Source: an uncultured Angelakisella sp. (GTDB taxonomy: Bacteria; Bacillota; Clostridia; Oscillospirales; Ruminococcaceae). From it: a stretch of DNA of 10,814 bases. The notes under the pieces are model-generated. The model had not been told where the DNA came from. It ran no database searches and was given only the letters and a program-made list of their open reading frames with translations. Below, one piece after another: positions 1 to 6,128 of the stretch. The first letter of the stretch is position 1. Every line of letters begins with the position of its first letter. The stretch lies in assembly GCA_934524965.1 (NCBI GenBank), contig CAKSYU010000050.1, positions 1 through 10,814 on the forward strand, given 5' to 3'. A program made the position numbers and the translations under genes.

Positions 1-1
1 G

Positions 2-73
2 TGACTCGTGCGGGAATCGAACCCGCGTTACCGGCGTGAGAGGCCGGTGTCTTAGCCGCTTGACCAACGAGCC
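2..73 (-). tRNA. tRNA-Glu (anticodon CTC)
   Basis: Read on the minus strand the segment folds as a complete cloverleaf. The acceptor GGCTCGT pairs with ACGAGTC (one G-U pair), the anticodon stem CCGGC pairs with GCCGG, and the T arm carries GGTTCGATTCC. The seven-base anticodon loop CTCTCAC puts CTC at positions 34-36, so the tRNA decodes GAG. The D arm (GGTCAAGCGG) and overall sequence match bacterial glutamate tRNAs. The discriminator is A at position 2; only one more base is visible, so whether CCA is encoded cannot be told. Further genes of a tRNA cluster could lie beyond the left edge. Confidence 0.95.
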
Positions 74-99
74 ATAGCACTGAAATAATCAGCTTTTAT

Positions 100-128
100 A
101 TTATAACCAGCAAAGGGCAAAATGTCAA
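100..128 (-). promoter_or_regulatory. Sigma-A promoter of the tRNA-Glu gene
   Basis: On the minus strand a perfect TTGACA (128-123) is followed after exactly 17 bases by a perfect TATAAT (105-100). This lies about 27 bases upstream of the mature tRNA 5' end. Both hexamers match the vegetative consensus fully, as expected for a stable-RNA gene. Confidence 0.9.
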
Positions 129-313
129 TACGGTTTGTGGGGATTTTTCGGTTTTTTCTTTCCACTCGTCACGAGCCAAAGGCAAGAGCTATTTAGGGAA
201 AAAACCAATATTCCTATCACAAAAACGGCTTTTGAAAACTCTTGATAATATATCCAAGCAAATAGATCGCCAATCAGTTTCGTACTGCATAGGGCAATAA
301 GAAGCAGCGGCAC
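125..313 (-). CDS. Doubtful small membrane protein (62 aa)
   Basis: I do not recognise this ORF. It would encode 62 residues with two hydrophobic stretches (roughly residues 2-20 and 28-48) and a basic, proline-containing tail (SGKKKPKNPHKPY), which would suit a two-pass membrane peptide with a cytoplasmic end. Against it: the only start is GTG, the nearest purine-rich motif (GAGAG) lies about 12 bases upstream, and the stop codon overlaps the -35 hexamer of the tRNA promoter. A TATAAT-like sequence occurs about 50 bases upstream at 354-359, without a good -35. The stretch is AT-richer than its neighbours, and in AT-rich intergenic DNA such hydrophobic ORFs arise by chance. It may be a decayed gene remnant. 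Confidence 0.25.
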   Translation of the reverse strand: MPLLLIALCSTKLIGDLFAWIYYQEFSKAVFVIGILVFSLNSSCLWLVTSGKKKPKNPHKPY

Positions 314-453
314 CTGTGTTTGTTGTCTCTCGTCTGTCGTATGTATATGGTATATTCATATTATATCATAAAAAGCTGAAAACGGTAATCTTCCATTGAT
401 AGACAGATCCATAATAATCCTATTGTAAAGTTTTAGAATACTTCGGAATACAG

Positions 454-493
454 AAAACGCCGTCTCGGAAACACTTCCAAGACGGCGCTTTTC
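454..493 (-). terminator. Intrinsic terminator after smpB-ssrA (bidirectional)
   Basis: GCCGTCT (459-465) pairs with AGACGGC (480-486), continued inward by GGAA/TTCC around an ACAC loop and extended outward by C-G and by A-run/T-run flanks. On the minus strand the hairpin is followed by TTTTCT, and on the plus strand also by TTTTCT, so it can stop transcription from either side. It lies about 70 bases beyond the encoded CCA end of tmRNA and is the natural end of that transcript. Confidence 0.85.
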
Positions 494-508
494 TGTTGTG
501 GATCAGAG

Positions 509-552
509 CGAACACTTCACGGCGAAAACGCCGCTGAAGAAATGGGTGTTCG
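509..552 (-). other. Extended hairpin in the tmRNA 3' trailer
   Basis: Three nested complementary blocks form one long hairpin: CGAACAC (509-515) with GTGTTCG (546-552), TTCA with TGAA, and CGGCG (520-524) with CGCCG (529-533) around an AAAA loop. There is one bulged base and an internal bulge of six or seven bases. It lies between the 3' end of tmRNA and the terminator and has no T-run of its own, so it is not a second terminator. It could guide 3' processing of the tmRNA precursor, but that is inference. Confidence 0.55.
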
Positions 553-565
553 TCCAATACCTGTT

Positions 566-910
566 TGGTGGAGGCGAGGAGAGTCGAACTCCTGTCCGAA
601 AACCAGTCCGCACGGCTTTCTACGAGTGTAGCTGTTCTTTTAACATTCCCTCTGCCTCCCGCCGGACAGCAGGCTGAAGGCTTTAGTAGCTTCTGATACA
701 ATCACCGACCCGAAGCCCGTTCCGTGATCGTTCACCACTCATCGACGCCCTCCTGCGGTCGTGGTCCCCCACAGTCGGACGGCTGCTTAATTAAGCAGCG
801 TACGCGTAATCAGTGTTAGCGTTTATATTTAAGTTACCCGTTTTATAGAGGTCGAGCGCCTCTACTCGCTTACCCTGTTTCTCAGTCCCCGTCGAAACCG
901 GTACGCCCCC
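566..910 (-). ncRNA. ssrA: Transfer-messenger RNA (tmRNA)
   Basis: tmRNA rescues ribosomes stalled on broken mRNA: it enters as an alanyl-tRNA mimic with SmpB, then supplies a short reading frame that tags the unfinished protein for proteolysis. The 5' end GGGGGCG (910-904) pairs with CGCCTCC before an encoded ACCA (end at 566), and the third pair is G-U, the identity element for alanyl-tRNA synthetase. GGTTTCGACGGGG follows the 5' arm and GGAGTTCGACTCTCC forms the T arm. The tag frame resumes at GCT (820-818) and reads ANTDYAYAA before TAA (793-791), so with the charged alanine the tag is AANTDYAYAA. The 345-base length is normal. It begins 16 bases after the smpB stop with no promoter visible between, so it is probably processed from a joint transcript. 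Confidence 0.97.
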
Positions 911-926
911 GTATTCACTTTTTGGT

Positions 927-1394
927 TCAGCCACGCCCGCGCATGGCTCGCTCAATATCCCGCTGCGCATCACGCTTGGCGGCATCGGCACGCTTATCGT
1001 ACAGTTTTTTGCCGCGGCAGACGCCCAGCTCTATCTTGACCCGGCTGCCCTTAAAATATGCCTGAAGCGGGATAAGGGTAAGCCCCTGCTGCTGTTTGAC
1101 CAGTCCATACAGGCGGTTCAGCTCCTTGCGGTGCAGCAGCAGCTTTTTGGGGCGCAGCGGGTCACGGTTAAAGATATTGCCTTTCTCATAGGGGCTGATG
1201 TGCATTTGCCGCACGAACAGCTCCCCTTTTTCAAAGCTGCACCAGCTGTCCTTAAGGTTCAGTCCGCCGTTGCGCAGGCTTTTTACCTCGGTGCCGAACA
1301 GCTCGATGCCGGCTTCCAGCGTTTCCTCCACAAAGTATTCGTGCCGCGCCTGACGGTTGACGGCGATCTGTTTGGTTCCTCGGCTTTCCGCCAT
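927..1394 (-). CDS. smpB: SsrA-binding protein SmpB
   Basis: SmpB binds the tRNA-like domain of tmRNA and places its C-terminal tail in the decoding centre and mRNA channel of stalled ribosomes, so that trans-translation can start. The 155-residue product has the usual length and family landmarks: the N-terminal [15 protein letters not shown] segment, [13 protein letters not shown], the YEKGN loop and a basic C-terminal tail ([25 protein letters not shown]). The ATG start has AAAGGAG ten bases upstream. The partner gene ssrA begins 16 bases downstream, a common pairing. A promoter lies in the gap after recR, so smpB-ssrA can be expressed apart from the dnaX-ybaB-recR genes, although readthrough is possible because no terminator separates them. 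Confidence 0.97.
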   Translation of the reverse strand: MAESRGTKQIAVNRQARHEYFVEETLEAGIELFGTEVKSLRNGGLNLKDSWCSFEKGELFVRQMHISPYEKGNIFNRDPLRPKKLLLHRKELNRLYGLVKQQQGLTLIPLQAYFKGSRVKIELGVCRGKKLYDKRADAAKRDAQRDIERAMRGRG

Positions 1395-1427
1395 GCACGG
1401 TCACTCCTTTCCTTTGGTGGATTTTAT

Positions 1428-1455
1428 ATGATAGCACATTTTTGCAAAATGTCAA
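1428..1455 (-). promoter_or_regulatory. Promoter of smpB-ssrA
   Basis: On the minus strand TTGACA (1455-1450) is followed after 16 bases by TATCAT (1433-1428). It starts four bases past the recR stop codon and ends about 33 bases before the smpB start. The spacer, together with the end of the -35, forms an imperfect palindrome (ACATTTT and AAAATGT arms around TGC), which might be a protein site or chance in AT-rich DNA. Confidence 0.7.
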
Positions 1456-1458
1456 GCC

Positions 1459-2058
1459 TTACAGCTCGCTTCTGCCCTCCATGGCACGCCACAGCGTCAC
1501 CTCGTCGGCATATTCCAGGTTGCCGCCCACGGGGATACCGTAAGCCAGACGGCTGACCTTGACCCCCAGCGGCTTGAGAAGCTTTGCGATATACATGGCG
1601 GTCGCCTCGCCCTCTACGGTGGGGTTGGTCGCCATGATGACTTCGCTGACCTCCCCCTGTGCAATGCGCGCCAGCAGCTCCTTGATGGTCAGCTGGTCGG
1701 GACCGATGCCGTCCATCGGGGAGATCAGCCCGTGCAGCACATGGTAAACGCCGTTATATTCCCGCGTGCGCTCAAAGGCAAGGACATCACGGGGATCCTC
1801 CACCACACAGATAAGGGAATGGTCCCTTCCCTTGGCGGAGCAGACGGGGCAAAGCTCACCCTCGGTAAAATTGCCGCAGACCGAGCATTTTTTGATCTTG
1901 CTTTTCGCCTCCAGAATGGCGGTGGAAAACTCCTTCGCCTTATCGTCCGGCAGATCCAGCACAAAAAAGGCGCAGCGCTGCGCCATTTTACGGCCGACGC
2001 CCGGCAGACGGGCAAACTGCTCGATGAGCTTTTGCAGCGGCGCCGCAGTGGAATCCAT
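1459..2058 (-). CDS. recR: Recombination mediator protein RecR
   Basis: RecR acts with RecF and RecO to load RecA onto single-stranded DNA coated with SSB during gap repair and restart of stalled forks. The 199-residue product has the standard architecture: a helix-hairpin-helix ([15 protein letters not shown], residues 18-32), a four-cysteine zinc finger (C58, C61, C70, C73), a Toprim domain beginning near VVEDPRD (85-91) and the Walker-B-like [12 protein letters not shown] segment. The length is typical. The ATG start is preceded by AAGGGAGAAG. It is the last gene of the dnaX-ybaB-recR series, 33 bases after ybaB, an order conserved in Bacillus and many other bacteria. Confidence 0.97.
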   Translation of the reverse strand: MDSTAAPLQKLIEQFARLPGVGRKMAQRCAFFVLDLPDDKAKEFSTAILEAKSKIKKCSVCGNFTEGELCPVCSAKGRDHSLICVVEDPRDVLAFERTREYNGVYHVLHGLISPMDGIGPDQLTIKELLARIAQGEVSEVIMATNPTVEGEATAMYIAKLLKPLGVKVSRLAYGIPVGGNLEYADEVTLWRAMEGRSEL

Positions 2059-2091
2059 ACTCTTCTCCCTTTCCTTGCCGCAAGGCGTTTT

Positions 2092-2430
2092 TTACAGACC
2101 GAGATCCAGACCGCCGGTGATGGCGCCGATGGTCTGTTCGGCATCGGCAGTGCAGGCACGGATCGCCTCATTAACGCCCTCGCGGATAAGATCCTGTAAG
2201 AACTCGATGTCATCGGGGTCAACGACCTCCGGCTTGAGGGTAACGGCGGTCACTTCCTTTTTGCCGTTGATCTCTACCTCAATGTTCCCGCCGCCGGCGG
2301 ATACATGGTAGACCTTTTCCTCCAGCTCCGCCTGCGCGCGGGTCATCTCCTCCTGCATCTTCTGCATTCTCTGCATCATCTGGTTCATGTTGCCGGCGCC
2401 GCCCGCGCCCTGCGGAATTCTTGCTTTCAT
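2092..2430 (-). CDS. ybaB: YbaB/EbfC family nucleoid-associated protein
   Basis: Members of this family are small dimeric DNA-binding proteins that coat the nucleoid; the exact cellular role in Firmicutes (where the gene is also called yaaK) is not settled. The 112-residue product shows a Gly-rich start, a methionine- and glutamine-rich helix (MNQMMQRMQKMQEEM, about residues 15-29), the strand region GGGNIEVEINGKKEVTAVTLKPEVVDPDD and the C-terminal GLDLGL. The ATG start is preceded by AAAGGAG. It lies 30 bases after dnaX and 33 bases before recR, so the three genes almost certainly share one transcript. Confidence 0.95.
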   Translation of the reverse strand: MKARIPQGAGGAGNMNQMMQRMQKMQEEMTRAQAELEEKVYHVSAGGGNIEVEINGKKEVTAVTLKPEVVDPDDIEFLQDLIREGVNEAIRACTADAEQTIGAITGGLDLGL

Positions 2431-2460
2431 ATCGGTTCTCCTTTTATCGTCATGGTTTTT

Positions 2461-4107
2461 TTATTCTCTTGTGACCGGAATACCCAGCCCCTCCGCCTGC
2501 TTGATAAGGTCCTCCAGCGGGGAGCCTTGCGGTGCTTCGGTCTTATTTACCTTGGTATAGGGTCCTACGCCGTATTTAACGCCCGTCACCTCGGCAATGG
2601 CTCGCTTCAGGCTTTGGCGGGTGTAATCATTGCTGCGCATCATCTCGATGAAAACGGGCTTATCGCACTCAATAAGTACCGTCTGTCCGCGCCGGTAGGC
2701 ATGGCTGCCAAACAGTGCCCCTGCCAGCGATTTATTGATGACCTGCAACCGCTCCATCACCTGCTGCCACTGTTCATCGGGCATCGGCTCCGTCGGAACG
2801 GCAGCCTTTTCGTCCGGCTCCGCCGGCTGCGGAACGGTCTGTTCCATACCGGCAAACGCCACCTGCTCCGGCTCCTGCCGTCCCTGCGGGGCAGCGGAAC
2901 TCGCTGGCTGCGCTGCAGACTGTGCCGCCGGCGCGGGGGCGGGGCGTATCCCCTCCGCCAACAGACGGTTGAGCTTTGCCTCCAGCTCCTCAATGCGGGC
3001 GACCAGCGCCTCCTTGCTGGGGCTGATCCGCCGGTCGCTGAGCTTCAGGAGCGCCAGCTCCATTTCCGCGCGGCGGCTGGTGCTGCGGCTCATGGCGTTT
3101 TGGGTATCCTGCAGGGTACGGATCGCGTCCATCAGGGCGGCGGGGGTAAAGCACGCCGCCTGCTTTTTATACTGCTCCAGTGTCTGCGGCAGACAGACGA
3201 TCAGCTGCTCCGGATCACGGGCGGTAGCTGCCACCAGCAGGTTGCGGTAGTGGCTGACCAACTGGCTGCACAGACGGTCATATTCCACCGCCTGCCCCGC
3301 CAGCCGCTCCATGGCGTCCATCGCGCCGGTAAAATCGCCGGTCGCGGCGGCATCGGCTATTTCAAACAGATAATCCTGCCCCACCAGTCCTGCCGCTTCG
3401 CTGACGGTCTCCACGGTGATATCGTGGGCGTGCGCCCAGCATAGGTCAAGCAGCGAAAGGGCGTCGCGCATACCGCCATCGGCAATGCGGGCGATCAGCG
3501 CCGCCGCTTCCTCGGTCAGGGTCATATCCTCCTGACCGGCAATATACAGCAGCCTGTCCCGAATGACCTCCGGCGCGATCCGCTTAAAATCGAAGCGCTG
3601 GCAGCGGGATTGAATGGTCGCGGGGATCTTGTGCACCTCGGTGGTCGCCAGAATGAAAATAACATGCTCCGGCGGCTCCTCCATGATCTTGAGCAGAGCA
3701 TTGACTGCTCCGACCGAGAGCATATGCGCTTCATCGATGATATAAACGCGGTACTTTGCCACATTGGGCAGAAAAACAGCTTCCTCCCGCAGGTCGCGGA
3801 TATTATCGACACCGTTGTTGCTGGCGGCGTCGATCTCCACCACATCGACCAGACTGCCGTTATCCACCCCGCGGCAGCAATCGCATTTGCCGCAGGGGCT
3901 GCCGTCCATGGGGTTGCGGCAGTTGACCGCTTTGGCGATCAGTTTGGCGCAGGTGGTCTTGCCGGTGCCGCGGCTGCCCATCAGCAGATAGGCATGGGCG
4001 GGCTTGCTCTGTATCATCTCGTTTTTCAGCGTGGTGGTAATGTGCTCCTGCCCGACGACTTCCTCGAAGGTACGGGGGCGCCACTTGCGGTATAGTGCCT
4101 GATACAC
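2461..4107 (-). CDS. dnaX: DNA polymerase III subunit gamma/tau (clamp loader)
   Basis: DnaX is the ATPase of the clamp-loader complex, which opens the sliding clamp and tethers replicative polymerases. The start is set at GTG 4107, giving MYQALYRKWRPRTFEEVVGQ, the conserved N-terminus, with GGGGAG nine bases upstream; the longer open frame to 4221 runs into the SRP RNA. The product has 548 residues. Visible motifs are Walker A GSRGTGKT (44-51), a zinc module (C63, C72, C75, C78), Walker B VYIIDEAH (121-128, DExx), and the sensor/arginine-finger region SRCQRF (167-172). A Pro/Ala/Gln-rich linker follows at roughly 405-455, then a C-terminal domain typical of tau. No A-AAA-AAG slippery site was seen, so a separate gamma form by frameshifting is not predicted. 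It heads the dnaX-ybaB-recR series directly downstream of the SRP RNA. Confidence 0.97.
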   Translation of the reverse strand: MYQALYRKWRPRTFEEVVGQEHITTTLKNEMIQSKPAHAYLLMGSRGTGKTTCAKLIAKAVNCRNPMDGSPCGKCDCCRGVDNGSLVDVVEIDAASNNGVDNIRDLREEAVFLPNVAKYRVYIIDEAHMLSVGAVNALLKIMEEPPEHVIFILATTEVHKIPATIQSRCQRFDFKRIAPEVIRDRLLYIAGQEDMTLTEEAAALIARIADGGMRDALSLLDLCWAHAHDITVETVSEAAGLVGQDYLFEIADAAATGDFTGAMDAMERLAGQAVEYDRLCSQLVSHYRNLLVAATARDPEQLIVCLPQTLEQYKKQAACFTPAALMDAIRTLQDTQNAMSRSTSRRAEMELALLKLSDRRISPSKEALVARIEELEAKLNRLLAEGIRPAPAPAAQSAAQPASSAAPQGRQEPEQVAFAGMEQTVPQPAEPDEKAAVPTEPMPDEQWQQVMERLQVINKSLAGALFGSHAYRRGQTVLIECDKPVFIEMMRSNDYTRQSLKRAIAEVTGVKYGVGPYTKVNKTEAPQGSPLEDLIKQAEGLGIPVTRE

Positions 4108-4135
4108 CCTGTTTTCTCCCCTTTCCCGCATAATG

Positions 4136-4298
4136 AAAAGACAGCCTTTATCATACGGAAACCCGGTTGGCTGCGGCACCCGCAAATACTGCTTAATGCT
4201 GCTCGGTTCCCCGCCTGACATGGTTCACAGCACTGCGTCGCACAGGACCAGATTTCCGCATGACAAAGGCTGCCTTTGCACGACCTGTCATGGTCTAC
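4136..4298 (-). ncRNA. ffs: Signal recognition particle RNA (4.5S/scRNA)
   Basis: This is the RNA scaffold of the SRP, which binds Ffh and directs ribosomes making membrane proteins to the translocon. On the minus strand the Ffh-binding hairpin is intact within 4233-4191: TGTGAACC, then ATGTCAGG on the 5' side, a GGAA tetraloop closed by CGG/CCG, and GAGCAGCATTAAGC on the 3' side. Two 22-base arms, 4274-4253 and 4161-4140, pair along their full length with only three G-U pairs and form the long helix. The remaining 5' bases may form a reduced Alu-like part. The 5' end is estimated from the promoter and the 3' end from the T-run after the helix, so both may be off by several bases. Bacillus also has its SRP RNA directly upstream of dnaX. 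Confidence 0.92.
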
Positions 4299-4304
4299 TA
4301 AGTT

Positions 4305-4333
4305 ATTATACACGAATTCCGGCTGCTGTGCAA
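4305..4333 (-). promoter_or_regulatory. Promoter of the SRP RNA
   Basis: On the minus strand a perfect TATAAT (4310-4305) stands 17 bases after TTGCAC (4333-4328), with an A-tract (AAAAAA) just upstream that could act as an UP element. The -35 is weak, but the position is right: initiation about seven bases on gives the 5' end of the SRP RNA. It begins about 20 bases past the stop codon of the upstream lipoprotein gene. No separate promoter for dnaX was found in the 28-base gap after the RNA, so this one may also serve the dnaX operon. Confidence 0.75.
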
Positions 4334-4355
4334 CCATTTTTTCTGTCGGGCGGCA

Positions 4356-4847
4356 TCATTCCTGCGCCGTGGTGAAATACTCCAGGATCTCCCCTTCCAT
4401 CGCGTCCATATCCTCCGCTGTGACGATGACCAGCAGGGCATAGTTCCCCACTGTGATGACCCGTCCCGCCTCCGCCGCCGGATACCCGGCAAAAGCTTTT
4501 TGCACCGTTTCCAGCCGCTTTTGCAGGGCGGCGGTCACTTTTTCCGTCCTGCCCTCCGCCGCCTGTACCAGCAGGATCTGCTGGGGATTATCCTCCGGCG
4601 CGGCAACGCGCCCGCAGCCCAAAAGAAGGTATTTCTCTTTTACCCGCAGCAGCGCCGCCAGATCCGCCGCGCTCTCCAGCCGCATGCTTTCCGGCAGGTC
4701 GTAACGCTCGGCAAGCTCCCCGATCATCTGATCCGCCGTAACATCTGCCCGCAGGGTCACGGTCGGTTCGGCTTTTTCTTTTCCGCAGGCGGTGCCAAAC
4801 AGTATCAGCGCTATCAGCAGTATAATGCATACCTTTTTCACCCTCAC
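4356..4847 (-). CDS. Small lipoprotein, DUF4358-like
   Basis: The function is unknown. The start chosen (GTG 4847, with GGAGG four bases upstream; GTG 4841 is an alternative) gives a 163-residue protein. It begins with a basic stretch, a hydrophobic core (VCIILLIALILFG, about residues 6-18) and a lipobox-like GTAC with Cys21 as the likely lipidation site. The -3 residue is glycine rather than the usual leucine, a mild deviation. The mature part is acidic, alternating short helices and strands (RADVTADQMIGELAERYDLPESM, LLLVQAAEGRTEKVTAALQKRLETVQKAFAGYP, GNYALLVIVTAE), and resembles DUF4358 proteins common in clostridia. It would sit on the outer face of the membrane. It follows asnA beyond a strong terminator, and no convincing promoter was seen, so expression may rely on a weak promoter or on readthrough. 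Confidence 0.75.
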   Translation of the reverse strand: MRVKKVCIILLIALILFGTACGKEKAEPTVTLRADVTADQMIGELAERYDLPESMRLESAADLAALLRVKEKYLLLGCGRVAAPEDNPQQILLVQAAEGRTEKVTAALQKRLETVQKAFAGYPAAEAGRVITVGNYALLVIVTAEDMDAMEGEILEYFTTAQE

Positions 4848-4893
4848 TCCCCCTCCACTCCCTTTTATGGCGGAGGAAGAAAAAACATTCCGC

Positions 4894-4933
4894 AAAAAAG
4901 GGAGCCGTCCGATGCTTTTACCGGACAGCTCCC
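4894..4933 (-). terminator. Intrinsic terminator of asnA
   Basis: GGGAGC (4900-4905) pairs with GCTCCC (4928-4933) and GTCCG (4907-4911) with CGGAC (4922-4926), with a single C-A mismatch between the blocks. On the minus strand the stem is followed immediately by six T (4899-4894). It begins about 15 bases after the asnA stop codon and is one of the strongest terminators in the window. Confidence 0.93.
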
Positions 4934-4947
4934 CATAATACTCTGTT

Positions 4948-5961
4948 TTACAAAAGAATGATACCTGCTTCCTCGCACTTTTTCATGGTGTCATCGTCCC
5001 ACACCGAGGACTGCACTTCACCGATATGGGCGGTACCCATCAGGAACATGCACAGGCGGGACTGCCCGATACCGCCGCCGATGGTGAGCGGCAGTTCGCC
5101 CGCCAGCAGCATTCGGTGGAACGGCAGGGTACGGCGGCTCTCACAGCCGGAGACCGTCAGCTGACGATCCAATGCGGCGGGGTCAACACGAATGCCCATT
5201 GAAGAAAGTTCAAAAGCGATGCCCAGCACCCGGTTGTAGACCAGCAGATCGCCGTTCAGAGTCCAATCATCGTAGTCCGGCGCGCGTCCATCATGCGGCT
5301 TTCCGCTGCGGAGCGCCCCGCCGATCTGCATGAGGAACACGGTGCCGTATTCCTTTGCGATGGCGTTCTCCCGCTCCTTGGGGGTCAGGTCAGGGTATCT
5401 GTCCTCCAGCTCCTGCGTGGTGATAAAGATCACTTCCGGCACAAGATCGGGGACGGTATTAAGCTGCGGATAAATGGCGCGCAGCGTGCGCTGGGTGGAA
5501 ACAATGGCATCGACGATGCTTTGCACCGTGGCTTTCAGATAGTCGGCATTGCGTTCTTCGGGCATGATGACCTTTTCCCAGTCCCACTGGTCAACATAGA
5601 TGGAATGAATGTTATCCAGTGTCTCATCACGGCGAATGGCGTTCATATCAGTATAAAGCCCCTTGCCCGCGCGGAAACCGTAGCGGTGCAGCGCCAGACG
5701 CTTCCACTTTGCCAACGAATGGACTACCTGTGCGTCTCTGCCGATATCCGGCACATCAAAGGAGACGGGGCGCTCCACGCCGTTCAGGTCATCATTCAAA
5801 CCGGTAGAGGCTTCCACAAAAAGCGGTGCCGAAACACGGCTGAGGTTCAGATTACCGCAAAGGGTATCTTCAAACACACGCTTGATCAGGCTGATGGCTT
5901 TTTGGGTATCGTACAGCGAAAGGCAGCTGTGATAACCCTCCGGAATAAAGACCTTGCTCAT
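4948..5961 (-). CDS. asnA: Aspartate-ammonia ligase (asparagine synthetase A)
   Basis: AsnA makes asparagine from aspartate, ammonia and ATP, releasing AMP and pyrophosphate. Its fold is that of a class II aminoacyl-tRNA synthetase core. The 337-residue length fits the family (about 330). Conserved segments are GLNDDLNGVERPV (54-66), HSLAKWKR (81-88), YTDMNAIRRDE (103-113), YVDQWDWEK (122-130) and, near the end, the glycine-rich GGGIGQSR. The ATG at 5961 was chosen over a start at 6000 because it begins the conserved MSKVFIPEGYHS and has AAGGGAG ten bases upstream, whereas the upstream extension contains the predicted transcription start. The gene is a single-gene unit between its own promoter and terminator, typical for control by ammonia or asparagine supply. 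Confidence 0.96.
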   Translation of the reverse strand: MSKVFIPEGYHSCLSLYDTQKAISLIKRVFEDTLCGNLNLSRVSAPLFVEASTGLNDDLNGVERPVSFDVPDIGRDAQVVHSLAKWKRLALHRYGFRAGKGLYTDMNAIRRDETLDNIHSIYVDQWDWEKVIMPEERNADYLKATVQSIVDAIVSTQRTLRAIYPQLNTVPDLVPEVIFITTQELEDRYPDLTPKERENAIAKEYGTVFLMQIGGALRSGKPHDGRAPDYDDWTLNGDLLVYNRVLGIAFELSSMGIRVDPAALDRQLTVSGCESRRTLPFHRMLLAGELPLTIGGGIGQSRLCMFLMGTAHIGEVQSSVWDDDTMKKCEEAGIILL

Positions 5962-5999
5962 AACTTCCGCACTCCCTTGCAACAAAAAATATACCTGCA

Positions 6000-6028
6000 A
6001 GTATAGAGCGGCAAAGCGCGTTTGTCAA
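6000..6028 (-). promoter_or_regulatory. Promoter of asnA with an inverted repeat at the start site
   Basis: On the minus strand a perfect TTGACA (6028-6023) is followed after exactly 17 bases by TATACT (6005-6000). An inverted repeat TGCAAG (5996-6001) / CTTGCA (5976-5981) with 14 bases between its halves covers the downstream edge of the -10, the likely start site and the first bases of the ribosome binding site. Another CTTGCA occurs at 6058-6063. The repeat may be an operator, but this is not established. Confidence 0.85.
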
Positions 6029-6062
6029 CCCAAAAATGAAATTTTACATCATCTTAACTTGC

Positions 6063-6097
6063 AAAAATGGTTCGCGGGGCAAACAGCCCGCGAACCA
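6063..6097 (-). terminator. Intrinsic terminator of the thioesterase-metalloprotease operon
   Basis: TGGTTCGCGGG (6068-6078) pairs base for base with CCCGCGAACCA (6087-6097), leaving a short loop. On the minus strand the stem is followed by a run of five T (6067-6063). It lies about 30 bases after the stop codon of the membrane metalloprotease gene, and a smaller CCCG/CGGG hairpin (about 6100-6119) precedes it. Confidence 0.92.
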
Positions 6098-6128
6098 TGA
6101 TCCCGCAGCATACGGGAATAAAACTATT

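Noticed and set aside
420..991. Minus-strand open frames over the ssrA region
   Set aside because: They read through the tmRNA gene. Only the 9-codon tag frame at 794-820 is a true coding part.
2461..2900. Programmed frameshift for a separate gamma form of DnaX
   Set aside because: No A-AAA-AAG heptamer or similar slippery run was found in the second half of dnaX.
2305..3444. Long plus-strand open frame (379 aa) antisense to dnaX and ybaB
   Set aside because: Its composition is Leu/Arg/His-rich with no recognisable motif, it lacks a good ribosome binding site, and it mirrors the GC-rich third positions of dnaX.
4108..4221. N-terminal extension of dnaX by 38 residues
   Set aside because: It lies in the SRP RNA helix. 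The conserved DnaX N-terminus starts at the GTG at 4107, which has a proper ribosome binding site.
4848..4895. TTG start for the lipoprotein at 4895
   Set aside because: It lies in the asnA terminator T-run, has no ribosome binding site, and would bury the signal peptide behind 16 polar residues.
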